Source: Opitutales bacterium (GTDB lineage Bacteria > Verrucomicrobiota > Verrucomicrobiia > Opitutales > JAFGAQ01). From it: a DNA stretch of 44,214 bases. This document shows, in pieces, positions 1 to 8,928 of this stretch (position 1 is its first letter; the number at the start of each line of letters is the position of its first letter). Position numbers and translations under genes: made by a program. The stretch is from assembly GCA_022361075.1 (NCBI GenBank), contig JAKSBQ010000099.1, positions 1-44,214 on the forward strand, read 5' to 3'. The notes beneath the pieces were generated by a model, which did not search any database, was not told the DNA's origin, and was given only the letters and a program-made list of their open reading frames with translations.

Positions 1-93
1 ACAGCAGAATCAGAAGGCAATTGAAAGAGTGCCGGAACTTTCTAGATGCAGGGAGTAGAAGTTGATTCAACATAGGAGAGGTCAATTTCTCTT

Positions 94-717
94 CTATTCT
101 TCGTCGTGGTCAACTTCTGTTTTCCTGGTAGTATATTTTCTCTCTCTTTTGGCTTCAGGTAATGGAGACATTAACGCAGAGACATTACGGCCCACGAGTT
201 TCGGATCCGCGTCTGCCGAACCCACGTGACTAAGGTCTTCGATGGATTGCTTGACTTTGGCAATACCAAGGTCCTTATGCTCCATTTCTCTACCCCGGAA
301 TTGAAGGGTTATTTTAAGTTTATTGCCCTTATCCAGAAAGTCTTCCGCCCGGCGGATTTTGGTCATGTAGTCGTGAGTGTCGATTCCGACCCTAAGCTTG
401 ATTTCTTTGACTTTTTGAGACGAAGAGGAGCTTTTACTCTCTTTTTGCTTTTTACTTTGTTCGTAAAGGTATTTCCCGAAATCAAGAATTCGGCAAACAG
501 GGGGGCGGGCTGTTGGTGATACCTCCACTAGATCGAGGCCCAGTTCCTTGGCGATCATCAGAGCCTTCTTGGGTTGCATGACTCCAAGTTGCTTGCCTTC
601 TGGATCGATCACACGAATCTCGGGAGCGCGGATACGCTCGTTTTTACGGATATAGTTTTTGCTAGGTCCTCTGCGACCTCTGTTATTTCCTTTATTAGGT
701 TTAGGATATTTTGACAT
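94..717 (-). CDS. infC: Translation initiation factor IF-3
   Basis: IF3 binds the 30S subunit, keeps it from joining 50S and checks the initiator tRNA and start codon. The 207-residue product has a basic N-terminus, the IF3 N-domain (about residues 25-85, with [13 protein letters not shown] and [20 protein letters not shown]), a serine/lysine-rich linker (about 86-105) and the IF3 C-domain (about 105-185, with [14 protein letters not shown] and [12 protein letters not shown]). It is about 25 residues longer than E. coli IF3 because of the N-terminal basic stretch and an acidic C-terminal tail. The start is ATG at 717, preceded by a purine-rich GGAAGGAAG. Many bacteria use a rare AUU start here; this gene does not. 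rpmI and rplT would be expected beyond the left edge; positions 1-93 hold no gene that I can support. Identification is firm. Confidence 0.97.
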   Translation of the reverse strand: MSKYPKPNKGNNRGRRGPSKNYIRKNERIRAPEIRVIDPEGKQLGVMQPKKALMIAKELGLDLVEVSPTARPPVCRILDFGKYLYEQSKKQKESKSSSSSQKVKEIKLRVGIDTHDYMTKIRRAEDFLDKGNKLKITLQFRGREMEHKDLGIAKVKQSIEDLSHVGSADADPKLVGRNVSALMSPLPEAKRERKYTTRKTEVDHDEE

Positions 718-760
718 TCAGTTTTGCGTTACGCTTCCTTCCAGTGTTGTGGAAATCTAT

Positions 761-800
761 AAAAAGATACTGGCAATGAGCTTAGAAGCCCGTTGCCAGT
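761..800 (-). terminator. Rho-independent terminator of the FecR-like gene
   Basis: Read on the minus strand, ACTGGCAACG pairs with CATTGCCAGT (10 bp with one wobble) around a 12-nt loop and is followed by ATCTTTTT. It lies between the FecR-like gene (ends at 832) and infC, so infC probably has its own promoter just downstream or depends on read-through. Confidence 0.75.
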
Positions 801-831
801 TTTGAAAGGCAAATATGATCGATTTCGTCAA

Positions 832-2460
832 TTATGGGGTCTCTGGATCAGGATCTTCGTTATTATTTTGAAGAATATTGCCTGGATTTCCTGGAGTTCC
901 CAGTGGTGTTGGTCCAGGTGTCGCACCCGCCGCGAAGACGATTGTTCGGTCAATGAAGTCGTATCCGGGAGGAATAATTGCAGATTCAGTGATGTGAGTG
1001 AATGACGGGGGTGTCACAAAGGTGAATGGATTTCCATCTGCCGCGAATTCGATGAAGGTCACCGCGTCGCTCACGAAGCTCAGATCCGCATTTGCAATGA
1101 CAGTTGTGTTAAGTCCGATGTTGCCTTGTTCAGTTTGGTTTTGGCTCACTGTTTGGAAAGCGTTTGTATCCATCTGCAGGAACTCTACCGAAACGATTGT
1201 ATTCGAAGGTATGGTGTGGCTATCCAATGGACTAATGACTTCAAAAGTATCTGCTGTGCGAGTATTGATCGTATTGTTTACAATTCGACCGGACTCCACT
1301 CGGATGAGAACATTGGTTTGGTTGTCAAAAGCACCATTGCTCAAGACGGGTTGTGTAGATACTGATTCAATGAAGACATTTGAAAGTGGGTCTACAGTCA
1401 TGATTGCTCCATTGGGGAAAATCACGGTTGCGCTGCCTTCTCCCGGAGTTCGGATGATTGAACCTTCGGTCATTTTCATACCTGCAACCATATCACCAGC
1501 TTCGCCAGAATTGACGTTGATGTAGGTAGCATTTCTATCTGCTGCGGTTACGATTATTTCTCCGTCAGGGTTTTCACCACCGATCAGAATGTGATCTGCA
1601 ATCATTCCGAGTCGATCCCGATAGCATGGGTCAAATGGAATCAGTGAATATCGTGCACTATTGCAGGAATTCATTGATTGATCACTATAGTTATACGGAT
1701 CAGTTGTAGTGGTTTGTGTAGTGTAGTGGGTATCATCTACAGTTTGGTCTGAGCTCGAGTCTTCCAGGTCTTCCGCCATTATGATCACCGACTGATCAAT
1801 CGACAGTGATTTGGATTTAGAGTTTTCGGATGGGTTGTATTGGCTGTAGGTGAGCTCAGCGGTGCTTTGAACAAAATCATCGCCAACTAATGAACTCACT
1901 TCGAGCGGATCGGATCCGAGGTTCAGCGATCGGGAAACTCCATCGTCGCTATTGTTTGAAGAACCATGGGAAACAAAGAATTTTCCTAAGTCAGACTTGT
2001 TCTCAGTGATAGGTGTTTTAACCAGCAGATCCCCTTCGGTCTTGGCGGTAGCGTTCACCAAAATGTCACCACATTCGAGTTTCAGGTGAAGACCTGGTTG
2101 ATCTAGACTGGCGGCACGGTTGCCGGATGAGAGAGACATTCTCTCTTCTCTGGATCTTCTTCCACCAGTCTCGGCAAATGCTTCTATTTCTAACTTGGAA
2201 TTTGGGGCCAGTCGGCCTACGACCCCGTTCGAGAAGATGATGTCCAGATAACCGTTGGCGTCCGTCCTTAAGACGAACCCTTCGGTGATCAGAGATTCCT
2301 CAGTAATGGTCTCAAAGGCACCGGTATTGAGGTTTTGGGATGAAACGTTGCCGTAAATGTTCTGAAAAGTAACTGTGCCTGGTTTCAGGTTTTGAGCACT
2401 CAAGCCAAAATTCAAAAGGGCAAGAGAGAATAGTGTAGCGAGAAGATATCTTGTTTTCAT
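832..2460 (-). CDS. Secreted FecR-like domain protein
   Basis: A protein of about 542 residues with a clear Sec signal peptide (about residues 1-22, ending LNFGLSAQ). Two regions resemble the FecR fold: about 60-95 (VLRTDANGYLDIIFSNG, then VGRLAPNSKLEIE) and about 330-365 (SIIRTPGEGSATVIFPNG, then DPLSNVFIE). Between them is a serine/aspartate-rich low-complexity stretch, and the C-terminus is Pro/Gly/Asn-rich. FecR-like domains occur in periplasmic sigma-regulator proteins and in stand-alone secreted proteins. No FecA- or sigma-factor gene is next to it and no N-terminal membrane anchor beyond the signal is visible, so a structural or ligand-binding envelope role is as likely as signalling. 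I chose ATG at 2460 because the reading frame upstream only offers TTG at 2490 and the signal peptide begins at this Met. Function unknown. Confidence 0.75.
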   Translation of the reverse strand: MKTRYLLATLFSLALLNFGLSAQNLKPGTVTFQNIYGNVSSQNLNTGAFETITEESLITEGFVLRTDANGYLDIIFSNGVVGRLAPNSKLEIEAFAETGGRRSREERMSLSSGNRAASLDQPGLHLKLECGDILVNATAKTEGDLLVKTPITENKSDLGKFFVSHGSSNNSDDGVSRSLNLGSDPLEVSSLVGDDFVQSTAELTYSQYNPSENSKSKSLSIDQSVIIMAEDLEDSSSDQTVDDTHYTTQTTTTDPYNYSDQSMNSCNSARYSLIPFDPCYRDRLGMIADHILIGGENPDGEIIVTAADRNATYINVNSGEAGDMVAGMKMTEGSIIRTPGEGSATVIFPNGAIMTVDPLSNVFIESVSTQPVLSNGAFDNQTNVLIRVESGRIVNNTINTRTADTFEVISPLDSHTIPSNTIVSVEFLQMDTNAFQTVSQNQTEQGNIGLNTTVIANADLSFVSDAVTFIEFAADGNPFTFVTPPSFTHITESAIIPPGYDFIDRTIVFAAGATPGPTPLGTPGNPGNILQNNNEDPDPETP

Positions 2461-2676
2461 GTGCACTAATGATGAATAGATTGTTAACAAATTAAGAAGA
2501 AACTGCTTTTTGTCAATTCAAGGACTGGTAGCTTGGAAGCCGTTTCTATCACCCTAAAAGTGATGATTTGAAGGTGCTTTAACACACATTATTTTAACTG
2601 ATTTTGTTCCTTTCAGAAGGGTGAAAGTGCCTTAATTTAGTTGCTTAGTTTTGAAGAAAATAGACTAATTGTATCG

Positions 2677-4530
2677 GTGAAACGATTCATTCGCAGGTGG
2701 GTTTTCTTGGCCTTTATCCCCGTTACTTTAATCGGACTGAATAAGCTCGAAGGTTCAGAACGGTTTGAGGTGGATGCAATGTTTTCGAGTGATGTCGCAA
2801 CACTTGGACGTACCACAAAATACAGGATTTCGATAAAGAAGACTGATCCCAGCTCATCGTTGCGTTTGGAAAGTCCTTCAAAAGTGGAGGTTCCGCAGCG
2901 GTCGTCATTCACGATAGGCAGGTTCCAGACAAGTGACCAGTATTCGTCCTCGGAGAGTGATCAAGCGGTCGGTATATTGTTAGAGTATGAATTGGTACCG
3001 AAGGTGGTGGGGAGATTGATTGTTCCGGCATTTCAGTTGGACTACATGGGTGACACCTTGTGGGTGCCAGCGGTAGCTGTTGAGGTGAGGTCCCCCGATT
3101 TTGATATGGAGTCTGAAGAACTTCGATGGATGTACATCGAGCTTGGCTTGGATCAAAAAAACCTTCGTTTGGGTGAAAGAGTGAAAACAGAGATCAACTT
3201 GTATGTTTTTGATGGTCTCAAAAATGTGAATTACACTAAACCTCAGGCAATCGGGAGCGATTTTTCGTTGGATAATATAGTTCCGGGTCCTACGGAGAGG
3301 TGGGTCACAGAGGGACTGTTTAGATACAGAAGATACAGTTGGCCGTTAACGATAACACCCATTCGCAAAGGGAAGATATCGATAAGCTTTAAAGTGACTG
3401 TTGATTTCAGGATTCCAAACGATCGATTGGGATTCATACGTGCTTCTCGAAACGAAGGGGCGAACTCAGCTTTAGCCATCGAACGTTTGTTGGAAGATTC
3501 CAGCGAAGAGTCACTGACTCTTTTCACTGATAATATCAGCATTGAGGTAAATCCTCTAACCGATGGGGAACAACCCATTGATTTTTATAACGCAATTGGA
3601 AACTTCAAAATATCTGCGGATCTGGAAACAAGAAGGTTGGAGGTTGGTAATCCTACAAATTTGACACTCACTATATCAGGCGCTGGAAATCACGGATCCT
3701 ACCGTGCTCCGGAACTGGATTTCGGTAGTCGATGGAGAGTGTTTAACCCTCAGGAAGAGTTTGAGAACAAGGACTACTTGAGTTTTTTGGGTGAGACAGT
3801 TTATCGCTACGTGGTGATTCCACTTAGTGCGGAAATCGAGAAGTTCCCTGAGATAAGCTATAGTTACTTTAGTTTGGATGATGATGAGTTTATTCAGGAA
3901 GTAATCGAACCTATCCCTTTGGAGATTTTGGGGGACTCCATTACGGCAGATAATGATCTTGAAACGGAAATCCTCGCGCCAGCGCGGGTTGTGACTGAGG
4001 AAACCGACCTGAAAGACCTTTTGGCGTGGACAATCGGAGCTAAACAGCGATTGAACGCTCCATTTTTCGAACGGGCTTGGTTCTATTTGGTGAATGTTCT
4101 CGGATTAGCTGTTTTCGGGATGCTGTTGTTTTTTAGGCTAAGGGTTTTGAGGATTCGTAAAGTTCCCGAATTGGCGCTCAGACTGAAGTCGAAAGCGTGG
4201 CTTAAGAAATACCTTAAATTGGCTGAAAAAGCCTCGAAAACTGAGGACAGTGAGCAGTTTTATGAATCGGTGTTCCTGGCGTTTTGTTCTCTGATATCTA
4301 ACTACGATTCTAACGTTGAGGCTATTAGTGTTTTTGAAGTGAAGAAACGGGTTCGGGTGCTCGAATTAAATGAAAATATTAAGCGTGTGATCAGTTCTTA
4401 TTTGGATCAATATGAAGCCCACCGATTTTCAGGTAAACGTCCTGATGATCCACCTCTTAAGAACGAATATAGCCGTCTGAACTCGATAGTCAGGCAGATT
4501 GAGGGTGCCCTAAGAAAGGAGGCTGCATGA
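2677..4530 (+). CDS. BatD-like envelope protein
   Basis: A protein of about 617 residues with an N-terminal signal/anchor (KRFIRRW then a hydrophobic run), a large extracytoplasmic beta-rich part, one transmembrane segment near residues 467-490 (WFYLVNVLGLAVFGMLLFF) and a cytoplasmic tail of about 125 residues. The repeated pattern of a FEVDAMFSSDVATLGRTTKY-like strand followed by YELVPKVVGRLIVPAF matches the BatD family (aerotolerance-type operons), where the protein is thought to act with BatA/BatB von Willebrand proteins and a MoxR ATPase. The start is uncertain: the frame is open from TTG at 2641; GTG at 2677 puts the basic n-region directly at the N-terminus. Its stop overlaps the next start (ATGA, 4527-4530), so the two are translationally coupled. 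No batA, batB or moxR lies in the window. Confidence 0.7.
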   Translation: MKRFIRRWVFLAFIPVTLIGLNKLEGSERFEVDAMFSSDVATLGRTTKYRISIKKTDPSSSLRLESPSKVEVPQRSSFTIGRFQTSDQYSSSESDQAVGILLEYELVPKVVGRLIVPAFQLDYMGDTLWVPAVAVEVRSPDFDMESEELRWMYIELGLDQKNLRLGERVKTEINLYVFDGLKNVNYTKPQAIGSDFSLDNIVPGPTERWVTEGLFRYRRYSWPLTITPIRKGKISISFKVTVDFRIPNDRLGFIRASRNEGANSALAIERLLEDSSEESLTLFTDNISIEVNPLTDGEQPIDFYNAIGNFKISADLETRRLEVGNPTNLTLTISGAGNHGSYRAPELDFGSRWRVFNPQEEFENKDYLSFLGETVYRYVVIPLSAEIEKFPEISYSYFSLDDDEFIQEVIEPIPLEILGDSITADNDLETEILAPARVVTEETDLKDLLAWTIGAKQRLNAPFFERAWFYLVNVLGLAVFGMLLFFRLRVLRIRKVPELALRLKSKAWLKKYLKLAEKASKTEDSEQFYESVFLAFCSLISNYDSNVEAISVFEVKKRVRVLELNENIKRVISSYLDQYEAHRFSGKRPDDPPLKNEYSRLNSIVRQIEGALRKEAA

Positions 4531-5264
4531 TCCGGATAAGACTGCTGATTTTGGGTGCCCTGTTGGTTTTTTGGGTCGCTGGATGTAGCTCAAATAAGAC
4601 TCCAATCGATGTTAAACTGAGAATCGCCAACAAGGAACTGCTTGACGGAGAGTATGAGGCATCGATTAACAATCTGAAGGAAGTCCTTCAAAATTGGGAT
4701 TCTGCAGAAATTCATCACAATCTGGGAATTGCTCATTACCTGAATGGTGAAAATGGAATGGCGGTTTTGCATTTGGAGAAGTCTCTCAAGCTTGATTCTA
4801 CAGCGAGTAGAGCGAAAGAAGCGCTCGGGCTCATTCGAAGAAAGGAAGCGATCACATCACCTGAATACAGTTTGTTGGAACGACTAGGGAGGTCATTACC
4901 CGAAGAGCTGTGGTTGGCTTTATTGTTGGTTGGTTTTTGGGGCTTTTTGGTTTTTGGGGTTTATTTGTACCTTTTTGTTCAGAGGAGGTCGGTTTATCGA
5001 GATTTTGCGATCGGGTCTTTTCTAGTGTTGATTTTGGCGACCATAGCGTGCTTTGGAATATCGGAGGAAAGCAAAAGAGGAGTTCTGACGGGTGATGAAA
5101 ATCAACTAAAAGTCATTCCAACCCCAGGTGGTGAAGTTTTTATGGAATTTGCCGCCGGAGAGCCGGCCAAGTTGCTCAAGATCTCTGGAGATTACTGTTT
5201 TATTCAGACAGAGAAGTCCGTGAGAGGGTGGGTTCTGAAAGAGCAGTTTGCTTCGATTCGCTAG
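4527..5264 (+). CDS. BatE-like TPR lipoprotein with SH3-like C-terminus
   Basis: A 245-residue protein. Residues 1-19 form a lipoprotein signal with a lipobox (VAGC, Cys20). Residues about 25-105 look like two to three tetratricopeptide helices (KELLDGEYEASINNLKEVL, NLGIAHYLNGENGMAVLHLE). Two hydrophobic segments follow (about 125-150 and 158-180), then a C-terminal part with the look of a bacterial SH3 domain (about 190-245, ending VRGWVLKEQFASIR). TPR, membrane segments and SH3 together are typical of BatE-type proteins. The overlap with the BatD-like gene supports a shared function in envelope stress tolerance or complex assembly. The gene ends 2 bp before the oppositely oriented glycosyltransferase gene, with no terminator between them. 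Confidence 0.7.
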   Translation: MIRIRLLILGALLVFWVAGCSSNKTPIDVKLRIANKELLDGEYEASINNLKEVLQNWDSAEIHHNLGIAHYLNGENGMAVLHLEKSLKLDSTASRAKEALGLIRRKEAITSPEYSLLERLGRSLPEELWLALLLVGFWGFLVFGVYLYLFVQRRSVYRDFAIGSFLVLILATIACFGISEESKRGVLTGDENQLKVIPTPGGEVFMEFAAGEPAKLLKISGDYCFIQTEKSVRGWVLKEQFASIR

Positions 5265-5266
5265 AA

Positions 5267-6544
5267 TTAGGACCTAGCTTGCAGTTCCAACTGAATTCGG
5301 TGGTTTTCTACAAATTCTGAGAGTAAACTTGATGCGTTTGAAGGCCCATTTTCGGTTTTCAAATCGTCTCCGATCTCTTTGCATCTGGCTTTCATCTCTT
5401 CATCCGAGGTGACTTCCTCAACAAGATCAGAGATTTTTTCTGGCCAAAATCTCCTGTTGAGCTTTCGGCCAGCTTGCAATCTCACCACTTCGTTTGCCCA
5501 GAACGGTTGATCGGCGATGTGAGGAATGATGATTTGTGGCACTCCGGCATGAAGTGCTGTGGAAGTCGTACCAGCACCGCCGTGGTGAATGACAACTGAT
5601 GCTTTCGGAAAGAGATCGTCATGCTTTAAGCTACCGATGACATGAATGTTCTCTCTTGGTTCGGGAGGTGTGAAGCCAACCCAACCTTTTTGGACAACGA
5701 TGTGCTTGTCAGAGGGCCAGTTTTTCAAGAAGCGATCGACCACAGTGTTCTTATTTTTGAAGGTGACGCTACCGAAAGTAAGCACGGGAATTGGGCCTTT
5801 TTCAAAGATGGCTTCCAGATATTCCAAAGTTTCGGGCTTTGTCTCCGATTGCCACCTCATGTACCCAGCGAACTTGAATTTGCTTGAGTAAGGGTATTCG
5901 GGTTCGAACAAGGATTTTGAGACCGATACCAAGGAGAGATCTGCTGGCTGAATGAGGAAGTCTTTGACCTGAGGAATTCCGATTTTTTTCAGACGTTTTC
6001 CAATTACGCGATTGATTGCGTTGTCGACCACTTTGTTTGAGACTTTCCAGTTGGCTCTAACCCAGTATTTGCGAAGAAATTTTGGGAATGGAATTTTTGA
6101 AAGAGGGTGTGGTGGAGGTGCACCGTCGGAAGGTATGACGTTATGGCAAAACGTGACGATCGCGAAGGGTTTTTGAAATTTCTCTGCGATGATTCGATAG
6201 TGGGGGAATAGATAGGAGGAAACAACGACGTCAGTGTCTAAGATTTCTCGTTCCAGGATCTGAACGACATCATCTACAAACGGCAGCGTGTGCCGGTAAA
6301 TGATCTGGAGGGTTTCAATTGTGGTACGCGCTTTTGTGAGTTTAAGCATCGCTTCATTAAATTGCGATTGTCCCCAGTCAGGAGGAAGATAAACGAAGCG
6401 AAGTCCCGCGGCTGTTATCTCGGGCTCAAAAAGAGGTGCGGTTGCGAAGGAAACAGTGTGGCCATCCTGAACGAGTTGAGCACCCAGAGCGATAAATGGA
6501 TAAATATCTCCAGTGGAACCGTGAGATGTCAGCAATACCTTCAT
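5267..6544 (-). CDS. GT1-family (UGT/MGT-like) glycosyltransferase
   Basis: A 425-residue GT-B fold glycosyltransferase. The N-terminus begins MKVLLTSHGSTGDIYPFIALGAQL, the usual acceptor-domain start of UGT and sterol/macrolide glycosyltransferases. The nucleotide-sugar motif lies near residues 318-345 (HHGGAGTTSTALHAGVPQII, then PHIADQPFWANEV). Such enzymes move a sugar from a UDP- or dTDP-sugar to a lipid, sterol or natural-product acceptor; the acceptor cannot be told from the sequence. No signal peptide is present, so it is cytoplasmic or membrane-peripheral. It stands alone, convergent with the Bat-like pair and divergent from the nucleotidyltransferase gene. The start ATG at 6544 fits the family's N-terminus exactly. 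Confidence 0.85.
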   Translation of the reverse strand: MKVLLTSHGSTGDIYPFIALGAQLVQDGHTVSFATAPLFEPEITAAGLRFVYLPPDWGQSQFNEAMLKLTKARTTIETLQIIYRHTLPFVDDVVQILEREILDTDVVVSSYLFPHYRIIAEKFQKPFAIVTFCHNVIPSDGAPPPHPLSKIPFPKFLRKYWVRANWKVSNKVVDNAINRVIGKRLKKIGIPQVKDFLIQPADLSLVSVSKSLFEPEYPYSSKFKFAGYMRWQSETKPETLEYLEAIFEKGPIPVLTFGSVTFKNKNTVVDRFLKNWPSDKHIVVQKGWVGFTPPEPRENIHVIGSLKHDDLFPKASVVIHHGGAGTTSTALHAGVPQIIIPHIADQPFWANEVVRLQAGRKLNRRFWPEKISDLVEEVTSDEEMKARCKEIGDDLKTENGPSNASSLLSEFVENHRIQLELQARS

Positions 6545-6715
6545 TTACTGCACGCGAACGTGGCAGAAAGATTCTTTGATTACAACTCCAATCCTATGCA
6601 ATTGATAACCAGTATCATATGAACTTTAATAAACTGTGATTTCGGAGGTTACGATTTGGTGTTATCGCAAGAAAAATGTTGGAAAACGCGTCTCCAGAGG
6701 TAGTAGATCATTGGC

Positions 6716-7621
6716 ATGGGTAAAACATTGTTGATTCTTGCCGCTGGTATGGGAAGTCGCTACGGAGGGCTAAAACAAATCGAGGGATTTGGTCCAAATG
6801 GTGAAACGATTTTGGAATACAGCCTGTATGATGCTCTTGAGGCTGGTTTCACCGAGTTTGTTTTCGTAATCCGGAAAGACATGGAGGATCTTTTTCGTGA
6901 GAAGATACTCTCCCGTTTGCCTGAGGAGTTGAATGTGAAGTTGAGTTTCCAGGCGTTAGACGATTTGCCCGAAGGTTATACGGTTCCTGATGGTCGGGTG
7001 AAACCGTGGGGCACAGGCCATGCGGTATGGGTGGCTCGAAAGGCGGTCAGTCATCCGTTCGCTCTTGTGAATGCCGATGATTTTTATGGCAGAATGGGGT
7101 TTTACGAGGTCGCACGATTTTTTGATGAATATGAAGACCAGGGCAAATGCCATGCGGTGGTGGCCTATCCTGTTTCGCAGACTCTATCAGAGCATGGATC
7201 CGTATCGCGTGGAGTGTGTGAAGTTTCCGAAGATGGCAACCTTGTAAAGGTTGAGGAACATGCAGGTATTCATCGCAATGCTGAGGGGGTCATCGTCGGT
7301 CGGTTGGGAGAATCAGAAATCCGGATGTCCGATGAAACCCCTGTATCGATGAACCTCCTAGGTTTTTTCCCAAGTGTTTTCGACGTCATTGATCGTGATC
7401 TGAAACAGTTTTTGAGCGAGAGGATCGAAGAGGAGAAATCAGAGTTCTACATCCCTGCGGTAGTCAATGGTATGATCAATAATTCTGAGGCAGAGATTAA
7501 GGTTCTAAACGCCAACGAAAAGTGGTTAGGGGTAACTCATGCTGCTGATCGAGATTATGTTGTAAACGGTATCCGAGAGCGTATTTCCAAAGGCGAGTAT
7601 CCTGAAAAGCTCTGGAGCTAG
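6716..7621 (+). CDS. Sugar-phosphate-type nucleotidyltransferase
   Basis: A 301-residue protein with the NTP-transferase Rossmann fold. LAAGMGSRYGGLKQ (about residues 8-21) is the nucleotide-binding signature, and VNADDFYG (about 118-125) supplies the metal-binding Asp. GTGHAVWVARKAV at about 98-110 is typical of hexose-1-phosphate nucleotidyltransferases. It most likely joins an NTP and a sugar 1-phosphate into a nucleotide sugar. It lacks the longer motifs I would expect for a confident GalU or RfbA call, so the sugar is left open. The upstream glycosyltransferase is divergent, so the two might share a control region (6545-6715), in which I see no clear operator. Confidence 0.8.
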   Translation: MGKTLLILAAGMGSRYGGLKQIEGFGPNGETILEYSLYDALEAGFTEFVFVIRKDMEDLFREKILSRLPEELNVKLSFQALDDLPEGYTVPDGRVKPWGTGHAVWVARKAVSHPFALVNADDFYGRMGFYEVARFFDEYEDQGKCHAVVAYPVSQTLSEHGSVSRGVCEVSEDGNLVKVEEHAGIHRNAEGVIVGRLGESEIRMSDETPVSMNLLGFFPSVFDVIDRDLKQFLSERIEEEKSEFYIPAVVNGMINNSEAEIKVLNANEKWLGVTHAADRDYVVNGIRERISKGEYPEKLWS

Positions 7622-7643
7622 TTTTTGAGGTTAATCTTATCGC

Positions 7644-8666
7644 TTAATCATCAAGTAGCTCAGCTTGCTGAGGTTGTTTCGGAGCAAGTGCATCTTCTTG
7701 TCGGCGATGGAGATGGCGTGGGGGTTTGGCGACTCTCGCCGCTAACATTTGAGCTCTTTCTTCGACGATGCGGTCACAGATATCCATCAAGTGCATTTTT
7801 AACCAGGTGGCAGTTGAGCTGCTCGAACGATAGTCGGCTGGACCGTATGCTTTGATTCTACCGTTTTGCAGAAGAGCGTCGTTTTGGCGAAATTCATCTT
7901 TCTCTTCAGGATTGTAAACTGCGTAGGTTTTTCCCCCACCTTTGTTTACCACCGAGAATACCGGAACATCACTGGGCCCATCCGCGATGTAGATCATATT
8001 CTGAATTGGAACTCTGCGATCAGAAGGCTGGATTTTAGCGTTAACATCGATCGAATCGTTTTTGTTGGAGCCCTTGTTGATCTCGAAAATGTAACGTGTT
8101 TTGATGGTGTTATCGACTATGGTTCCGATTTGGCTAATTTCAGGTTCGGTGTCGATATCGAGTTCTTCTTGGTTCAAAAATCCCTCGGGAAGTGGGTTTT
8201 CGATCAGCTCACAGCCAAAAACTCCGTCAACTTCTTCGTAGATGGAGGACCCACGGATGATTTCTGCCAATCCCGTGCTGATGATGTAATGCTCTAACGA
8301 AATATCGCAGCGTTGGTACTCTGGTTCGTTGGCGATAAGCTGGCGAAGATAGCCGAATAGGGATGGCAACCCCGGGTAGAATTTGAGGTAGCGCCCGCAC
8401 TCGCGGAGTTTGGCGTTGTTTAAACCCGCAAGCTTACCTGATTTTATATAGGTCAGAATATGATTAAGGTAAATCGTGTCTTTGGAGACGTTTTGCCCGC
8501 GAAGTTTGTAGTAGGCGGGCATCTGGTTTACCTCTTTCCAAAACCGTTCTTCTTCGACCCCAAACATTTCGAAGAGAGGAGACTGCATGTAACCAGGGAT
8601 GAGGGTCTTGTCGAAGTCCCACACGCATGCGACTATGTTTTGACCGTGAATGGTGCCTTGAATCAT
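7644..8666 (-). CDS. HAD-superfamily phosphatase
   Basis: A 340-residue protein with haloacid-dehalogenase motifs: motif I DFDKT (Asp17 nucleophile, Asp19 acid/base), motif II ISTG (about 129-132) and motif [13 protein letters not shown] (about 226-236). The helical insertion between motifs I and II looks like a C1 cap. The substrate is unknown. The last 40 residues are a Gln/Pro/Arg-rich tail outside the HAD fold. It is cytoplasmic (no signal). It faces the nucleotidyltransferase with a 22-bp gap and is divergent from the nitrogen operon, whose control region (8667-8928) it shares. Confidence 0.8.
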   Translation of the reverse strand: MIQGTIHGQNIVACVWDFDKTLIPGYMQSPLFEMFGVEEERFWKEVNQMPAYYKLRGQNVSKDTIYLNHILTYIKSGKLAGLNNAKLRECGRYLKFYPGLPSLFGYLRQLIANEPEYQRCDISLEHYIISTGLAEIIRGSSIYEEVDGVFGCELIENPLPEGFLNQEELDIDTEPEISQIGTIVDNTIKTRYIFEINKGSNKNDSIDVNAKIQPSDRRVPIQNMIYIADGPSDVPVFSVVNKGGGKTYAVYNPEEKDEFRQNDALLQNGRIKAYGPADYRSSSSTATWLKMHLMDICDRIVEERAQMLAARVAKPPRHLHRRQEDALAPKQPQQAELLDD

Positions 8667-8776
8667 TTTTAAAGAAATACGTGATGTGTTTACCAGAAAA
8701 GTGTTAGCATTGACAGTCTAAATCGTTGTGGAGATGGCATGTAACATGGATCTGAGTGGGTTCAGCGAACCGGCAA

Positions 8777-8792
8777 AATAATGTCCATTATT
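8777..8792. promoter_or_regulatory. Operator-like palindrome in the HAD/ABC intergenic region
   Basis: AATAATG-TC-CATTATT is a perfect 7-bp inverted repeat with a 2-bp centre. It sits 18 bp from a second small perfect hairpin, GGTTC-AGC-GAACC (8759-8771). Both lie in the 262-bp divergent region between the HAD gene and the binding-protein gene. The protein that would bind is unknown. Confidence 0.3.
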
Positions 8793-8848
8793 GCCCATTT
8801 GGGGGTATGTGATGCCCTGAAATGTCTATATCTACAAAAACGGACTAA

Positions 8849-8866
8849 TTGGCACAATATCTGATG
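8849..8866 (+). promoter_or_regulatory. Possible sigma54-type promoter of the guanidine block (weak)
   Basis: TTGGCAC (-24 element, perfect) is followed at the right distance by CTGAT where TTGCA is expected; the -12 dinucleotide is GA instead of GC. If used, transcription would start near 8876, just before the 8883-8910 operator. The broken -12 element makes this tentative. Confidence 0.3.
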
Positions 8867-8882
8867 ATAATGACTTAAGTGA

Positions 8883-8910
8883 GTAATATTAATTTCTCAA
8901 TTCGTAATAC
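8883..8910 (+). promoter_or_regulatory. Candidate NikR-type operator A, upstream of the importer
   Basis: Two 7-bp arms, GTAATAT (8883-8889) and GTAATAC (8904-8910), are separated by 14 bp, 28 bp in all. Against the ideal inverted repeat GTATTAC-N14-GTAATAC the left arm matches 5 of 7. The right arm ends 18 bp before the ATG of the binding protein, a position where binding would block transcription or early elongation. The same length and right arm recur before the regulator gene (12356-12383). The E. coli NikR operator (GTATGA-N16-TCATAC) is also 28 bp long. Confidence 0.5.
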
Positions 8911-8928
8911 ACATAATCCATTCAAACT

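Noticed and set aside
1-73. ATG on the minus strand at 73 with a frame open to the left edge
   Set aside because: No ribosome-binding site and no similarity to ribosomal protein L35, which would be expected after infC.
232-237. CACGTG in infC as a second parS site
   Set aside because: Only the central 6 bp match; the flanks do not form the palindrome.
998-1525. Open frame of 175 codons on the plus strand
   Set aside because: It lies antisense to the FecR-like gene, has no recognisable domain and is a shadow of that gene.
6711-6730. TTGGCATG before the nucleotidyltransferase as a sigma54 promoter
   Set aside because: The -12 GC is missing at the required distance and the element overlaps the start codon.
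8883-8910. Operator A read as a direct repeat (GTAATAT and GTAATAC, 21 bp apart)
   Set aside because: The direct-repeat reading fits too, but the second element (12356-12383) only fits an inverted repeat of the same length, so the NikR-like reading explains both.
8667-8928. Guanidine-I (ykkC) riboswitch before the importer
   Set aside because: The conserved core sequences are absent; only short unrelated hairpins are seen.
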